Below are positions 31,475 to 34,624 of a DNA stretch of 34,624 nucleotides, in pieces. Location of the stretch: NCBI GenBank assembly GCA_020724265.1, contig DYHH01000028.1:16521-51144 (forward strand), given 5' to 3'. The notes under the pieces were generated by a model, which was not told the DNA's origin, searched no databases, and saw only the letters and a program-made list of their open reading frames with translations. Position 1 is the first letter of the stretch; every line of letters starts with the position of its first letter. This DNA comes from Melioribacter roseus. Lineage in GTDB: Bacteria > Bacteroidota > Ignavibacteria > Ignavibacteriales > Melioribacteraceae. A program made the translations under genes and the position numbers.

Positions 31475-31506
31475 TTTGATTTCCGCTTTACTCAAAGTTA
31501 TTTTTG
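31475..31506 (+). promoter_or_regulatory. Bacteroidota-type promoter of gpmA
   Basis: Exact TTTG at 31475-31478, 20-nt spacer, exact TATTTTTG (TAnnTTTG) at 31499-31506. This is the best promoter match in the window; the ATG is 36 nt downstream with AGGAGAT before it. Confidence 0.75.
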
Positions 31507-31542
31507 TATGTTTGAACGAACTAATCACATATAGGAGATAAA

Positions 31543-32289
31543 ATGTACAAAGTAGTTTTAATACGACACGGCGAAAGTGTTTGGAATAAGTTAAATCTTT
31601 TTACCGGTTGGACTGATGTTGATCTTTCAGAAAAAGGAATTCAGGAAGCAATTGATGGTGGAAAAATTCTAAAAGAAGAAGGATACACTTTTGATATTGC
31701 TTACACTTCTGTATTAAAGAGAGCTATCAAAACATTAAACATTGTTTTAGATGAAATGGATTTGGATTGGATACCCGTCGTTAAAAACTGGAGATTGAAT
31801 GAAAGACATTACGGCGCATTACAAGGTTTAAACAAAGCCGAAACTGCAGAAAAATACGGGATGGAAAAGGTTATGGAATGGCGTAGAAGTTTCGATACAC
31901 CGCCTCCGGCACTTGAAGAAACCGATGATCGTTACCCCGGGAAAGATCCGCGTTATGCTGATTTATCCAAAGATGAATTGCCGCTGACCGAAAGCTTAAA
32001 ATTAACCATCGATAGATTTTTACCTTACTGGCATGAAACAATCGCACCGATGATTAAATCCGGTAAAAAAGTTGTGGTAGTGGCACATGGTAATAGTTTA
32101 CGCGCACTTGTAAAATATCTTGATAATATTTCCGAAGAAGAAATTGTTGGTCTTAATATTCCAACCGGTGTTCCTTTGGTTTATGAATTGGATGAAAACT
32201 TAAAACCGGTTAAAAATTATTATCTCGGAGATCAGGAAAAAATTCAAGCAGCAATTAACTCAGTAGCTAAGCAGACGGAGAAGAAGTAG
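31543..32289 (+). CDS. gpmA: 2,3-bisphosphoglycerate-dependent phosphoglycerate mutase
   Basis: 248 residues, full length for the dPGM family. The catalytic His9 lies in [10 protein letters not shown], followed by the family segment [14 protein letters not shown]. Glu87 ([21 protein letters not shown]), the long [14 protein letters not shown] loop that distinguishes GpmA from broad phosphatases, and His182 ([17 protein letters not shown]) complete the active site. It interconverts 3- and 2-phosphoglycerate in glycolysis and gluconeogenesis. It has a strong promoter and its own ribosome-binding site, so it is probably well expressed. Confidence 0.97.
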   Translation: MYKVVLIRHGESVWNKLNLFTGWTDVDLSEKGIQEAIDGGKILKEEGYTFDIAYTSVLKRAIKTLNIVLDEMDLDWIPVVKNWRLNERHYGALQGLNKAETAEKYGMEKVMEWRRSFDTPPPALEETDDRYPGKDPRYADLSKDELPLTESLKLTIDRFLPYWHETIAPMIKSGKKVVVVAHGNSLRALVKYLDNISEEEIVGLNIPTGVPLVYELDENLKPVKNYYLGDQEKIQAAINSVAKQTEKK

Positions 32290-32300
32290 TTTAGTGTTTT

Positions 32301-32330
32301 AAATCGAGGTTTAAGTTTTTCCCTTGATTT
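32301..32330 (+). terminator. Possible terminator after gpmA
   Basis: AAATCGAGG (32301-32309) can pair with CCTTGATTT (32322-32330) allowing one G-U pair, followed after some bases by CTCTTTTTCCC. Moderate strength. Confidence 0.4.
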
Positions 32331-32384
32331 TAAGTCTCTTTTTCCCAAATTTCGTTTCAAATTAAAAGATATTTAAGGAAACTT

Positions 32385-33419
32385 ATGTCTAAAAGAATAT
32401 TGCTCCTTTTCACGTTTGCCTTTTCACTTTTCACTTCATTAAATGCACAAACAGTTATCGGTAAATATGCCGGCGAGTTTTTAGCTATTGGTGTCGGCGG
32501 ACGTGCATTAGGTATGGGAGGAGCACATACTGCCATCGTAAACGATGTTACCTCCGGGTACTGGAATCCTGCCGGACTTGCAAGAATTGATTACCCGCAA
32601 ATTGCTTTAATGCACGAAGAACACTTCGGCGATCTTGTTAATTATAATTACGCTGCCGTTGCTATTCCATACGGAAAAGATATGAGTTTCGGTTTAAGTG
32701 TTATTCGACTCGGTGTTGACGGAATTCCTGATACTCGCGATGCGCTTTGGGATTCCAACGGTGATGGAATTTTAGATATTAATACCGATCAACTCGATTA
32801 TTCAAAAATTTCCGAATTTAATAATACCGATTGGGCATTCTATCTAACTTTTGCTAAAAGACATTCTGAAAATTTTTACTGGGGTGCAAATGTTAAAGTA
32901 ATTAGAAGAGATTTAGCCGAGTTCAGTGCAACCGGTGTCGGGTTTGATATTGGCGCAGTCTATATGCCTTATGAAAACTTGTACTTGGGCGCTACAGTTC
33001 AAGATGTTACAACTACTTTAGTCGCATGGAGTACAGGCAGAAATGAATTAATCTCCCCGACTGCAAAAGTAGGCGCAGCTTATGCTTTTCATATTTTAGG
33101 CGGAAGATTTATGCCGGTGCTTGATCTTGATATAAGATTTGAAGGAAGAGAGTTTGCTTCTTATTTTAATGTCGGTCCTGTTAGTTTTGATTCTCATTTC
33201 GGGTTGGAATATACTTATGATAATTTGTTTTCGTTTCGTGCGGGTTATAACGATGTAAAACAATTTACAATCGGTGCCGGGATAAAGTTACCGAAAATCT
33301 ATATTGATTATTCTTTTGCAAGAATGAGCCAATCAGAAACCGAAAGATTACCCGATACTCATAGAATCTCACTAATGCTTTCACTTGAAGAACCGAAGTT
33401 TATGAGAGGTTCTGAATAG
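32385..33419 (+). CDS. PorV/PorQ-family outer-membrane protein
   Basis: 344 residues. A signal peptide (MSKRILLLFTFAFSLFTSLNAQ) is followed by the family signature GEFLAIGVGGRALGMGGAHTAIVNDVTSGYWNPAGLA, as in PorV/PorQ and FadL-like 14-stranded barrels. Later strands include YNYAAVAIPYGKDMSFGLSV and FYWGANVKVIRRDLAEF. PorV shuttles type IX secretion substrates to the attachment complex; many paralogues exist per genome, so this may be a general family member rather than the T9SS PorV. AAGGA before the ATG supports the start. It converges with a T9SS cargo gene, consistent with, but not proof of, a secretion role. Confidence 0.88.
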   Translation: MSKRILLLFTFAFSLFTSLNAQTVIGKYAGEFLAIGVGGRALGMGGAHTAIVNDVTSGYWNPAGLARIDYPQIALMHEEHFGDLVNYNYAAVAIPYGKDMSFGLSVIRLGVDGIPDTRDALWDSNGDGILDINTDQLDYSKISEFNNTDWAFYLTFAKRHSENFYWGANVKVIRRDLAEFSATGVGFDIGAVYMPYENLYLGATVQDVTTTLVAWSTGRNELISPTAKVGAAYAFHILGGRFMPVLDLDIRFEGREFASYFNVGPVSFDSHFGLEYTYDNLFSFRAGYNDVKQFTIGAGIKLPKIYIDYSFARMSQSETERLPDTHRISLMLSLEEPKFMRGSE

Positions 33420-33431
33420 AATTTATAAGGA

Positions 33432-33453
33432 AAGGGCACTTGAATGTGCCCTT
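33432..33453. terminator. Hairpin between the PorV-like and T9SS cargo genes
   Basis: Perfect 8-bp stem, AAGGGCAC and GTGCCCTT, with a TTGAAT loop, placed between two converging genes. The following T-run is weak, so function as a terminator is likely but not strong. Confidence 0.65.
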
Positions 33454-33475
33454 AGTTAAATTTTGAACAAATACA

Positions 33476-34402
33476 TTACTTCAGCAAAATTAATTTTTTA
33501 CTATCTACAAAATCACCAGCAGTAATTCTGTAAATATATGTTCCGCTTGCTAGGTTTTCGGCATTAAAATTTATTGAATATTTTCCAGGTTGTTGATAGC
33601 CGTTTACTACTGTATTAATTTTTTCTCCAAGAATATTGAACACTTCCAGAGTTATGTAATCTCCTTCCGGTACTGTATATGCAATAGTAGTTGAAGGATT
33701 AAACGGGTTCGGGTAGTTTTGAAACAATTTTGTTGAACTTGGAAGATAATCATCATAATCATTCTCAACCCCGACTATTGTTCCTAAGGTATCTCCATCA
33801 ATAATTGCTGACAATAAGTATTCAGGAGGTTCTACCATACTATCATTTCTTTTTTGGACTACTCCTAACCCTGCACCCAGTAAAAATTTATGACGCAGGT
33901 AATCACCGTTATCACCATCTCTAGCATATTCAACAATTTCCTTAAAAATTGTAGTAATCCCTAAATACTCAGCCTCGAAGATTGATTCAACTTTTCGTAT
34001 AATTCCACGTGTTGTATCTTGTTCAGTTTTCCACACAAACCATTCTTCACCTAAATCAGAATCAAGTTTAAAAAGGCAATGCATATAAATGATTTCACCA
34101 GATGGATGCCAATCAAAAACAGTATAGTTTTTATCAATCACATACGTTGGGAAATCGTTGATCCAATATAGCTTGTGGTTATTTTCTAGTAACGAATCTC
34201 CAGTTACTAGTTCCTCTTTAACAATTTGATTAAGAAATGCATATTGCCAGAAATTGCCTACTTGCATCGGGAAGAAAGAATATGGATCGACATCAATTGA
34301 ATCGGTAGAGTTATAATATTTTATTATATGTAAATTATCTTGTGAATAAGAAACAGATACTGCCAAAAACAAAACTATCGAGATATATACTTTTAACTTC
34401 AT
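33476..34402 (-). CDS. Secreted protein with T9SS type A sorting domain
   Basis: 308 residues. A signal peptide (MKLKVYISIVLFLAVSVSYSQ) is followed by a middle region of about 200 residues without a recognised domain (SFFPMQVGNFWQYAF, ILSAIIDGDTLG). The C-terminal sorting domain of about 80 residues starts at LFQNYPNPFNPSTTI, with GDYITLEVFNILGEKINTVVNGYQQPG, NFNAENLASGTYIYRI and the end DFVDSKKLILLK. It should be exported by Sec, then passed through the outer membrane by T9SS and anchored. The start is ATG 34402; codons further upstream would add a non-signal extension. The cargo function is unknown. Confidence 0.92.
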   Translation of the reverse strand: MKLKVYISIVLFLAVSVSYSQDNLHIIKYYNSTDSIDVDPYSFFPMQVGNFWQYAFLNQIVKEELVTGDSLLENNHKLYWINDFPTYVIDKNYTVFDWHPSGEIIYMHCLFKLDSDLGEEWFVWKTEQDTTRGIIRKVESIFEAEYLGITTIFKEIVEYARDGDNGDYLRHKFLLGAGLGVVQKRNDSMVEPPEYLLSAIIDGDTLGTIVGVENDYDDYLPSSTKLFQNYPNPFNPSTTIAYTVPEGDYITLEVFNILGEKINTVVNGYQQPGKYSINFNAENLASGTYIYRITAGDFVDSKKLILLK

Positions 34403-34477
34403 AATAATATCCTTTATATAAACTAACAAAATGTTTGCGTAATGATCAGTAAATATAGCTGCTAAAGTAGAGTTCTG

Positions 34478-34558
34478 TTATAAGACCCGCTCTATTTTGG
34501 ATGCAAGTTGAGAATAAGATAAACTTAATAGCCAGATTATAAAGATTATTTTTTTCAT
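34478..34558 (-). pseudogene. Truncated signal-peptide remnant of a secreted protein gene
   Basis: ATG at 34558 gives MKKIIFIIWLLSLSYSQ, a good signal peptide ending in SYSQ like the neighbour downstream, then LASKIERVL and a stop after 26 codons. A leader of this kind with no mature protein suggests a gene decayed by deletion or frameshift. The upstream context (AGGAATATT before the ATG) resembles that of the intact T9SS cargo gene, so it may be a duplicated copy. A very short genuine peptide cannot be excluded. Confidence 0.45.
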
Positions 34559-34624
34559 AATATTCCTCGTTTTATTTATAGTTTAGGTCAAATGACCATA
34601 GGAGAGTATATTTAATTAATAAAT

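Noticed and set aside
1-34624. CRISPR array, phage, integrase or complete insertion sequence
   Set aside because: No regularly spaced repeats, transposase, integrase or capsid-like proteins were found; repeats present are palindromes, one domain duplication and one heptamer array.
1-34624. tRNA or rRNA genes in the intergenic gaps
   Set aside because: All gaps are short and none shows a T-loop (GGTTCGAAT-like) or cloverleaf pattern by eye.

Overview
The window reads as a chromosomal segment of a free-living member of the Ignavibacteria (Bacteroidota/Chlorobiota side), probably close to Melioribacteraceae. This rests on: a secreted protein ending in a type IX secretion (T9SS) type A sorting domain with the NYPNPFNPSTTI signature; a PorV/PorQ-type outer-membrane protein; a 655-residue long-form IspG; AT-rich sequence; many starts without a Shine-Dalgarno site; and Bacteroidota-style promoters (TTTG or TTG, about 20 nt, TAnnTTTG/C). 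The taxon is inferred from protein style and no search was run. No prophage, complete insertion sequence, rRNA, tRNA or CRISPR array was seen.

Layout. 1-1775 (-): N-terminal part of a large secreted protein of alternating lamin-tail and CARDB-like domains, cut by the window edge inside an exact 55-bp repeat. 1884-6550 (+): MATE/ANK-like membrane protein, saccharopine-dehydrogenase-like oxidoreductase, MlaF-type ATPase translationally coupled to radA. 6670-7261 (-): BrnT/CopG-type toxin-antitoxin pair with a perfect palindromic operator. 7459-9675 (-): redox cluster of a DUF6132 membrane protein, a DUF1858 protein, two tandem TlpA/ResA thioredoxins and a haem-c DUF3365 protein. 9833-14206: unknown protein, RlpA lipoprotein, YfcC-type carrier, single-domain response regulator, probable outer-membrane protein. 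14281-17587 (-): dnaG followed by an overlapping GH13 glycosidase. 17718-24192 (+): DJ-1/PfpI protein, ispG, a 24-codon basic micro-gene, NIF3-like protein, CT398-type zinc-ribbon protein, a 54-aa DUF4295-like protein and a radical-SAM aminomutase of the KamA family. 24263-27941 (-): class I aldolase fbaB, a beta-barrel protein, aat, DUF2721, a TPR lipoprotein. 28011-34558: EamA exporter, aldo/keto reductase, Tat-exported metallo-beta-lactamase-fold protein, TPM protein, gpmA, PorV-like protein, T9SS cargo protein and a decayed signal-peptide remnant.

Most of this is housekeeping: replication and repair (dnaG, radA), isoprenoids (ispG), glycolysis (fbaB, gpmA), N-end-rule degradation (aat), envelope biogenesis. 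Three items deserve most attention. First, a Lys/Arg-rich 24-codon gene with its own promoter and a perfect terminator sits between ispG and the NIF3 gene, and that terminator mimics an upstream start codon for NIF3. Second, the KamA-family enzyme has Arg and Ser where lysine 2,3-aminomutase has its two lysine-recognition aspartates. Third, the thiol/haem redox cluster looks like one functional unit.

Several starts are placed downstream of the longest possible reading frame; the reason is given with each gene. Every non-coding gap is shorter than 300 bases.
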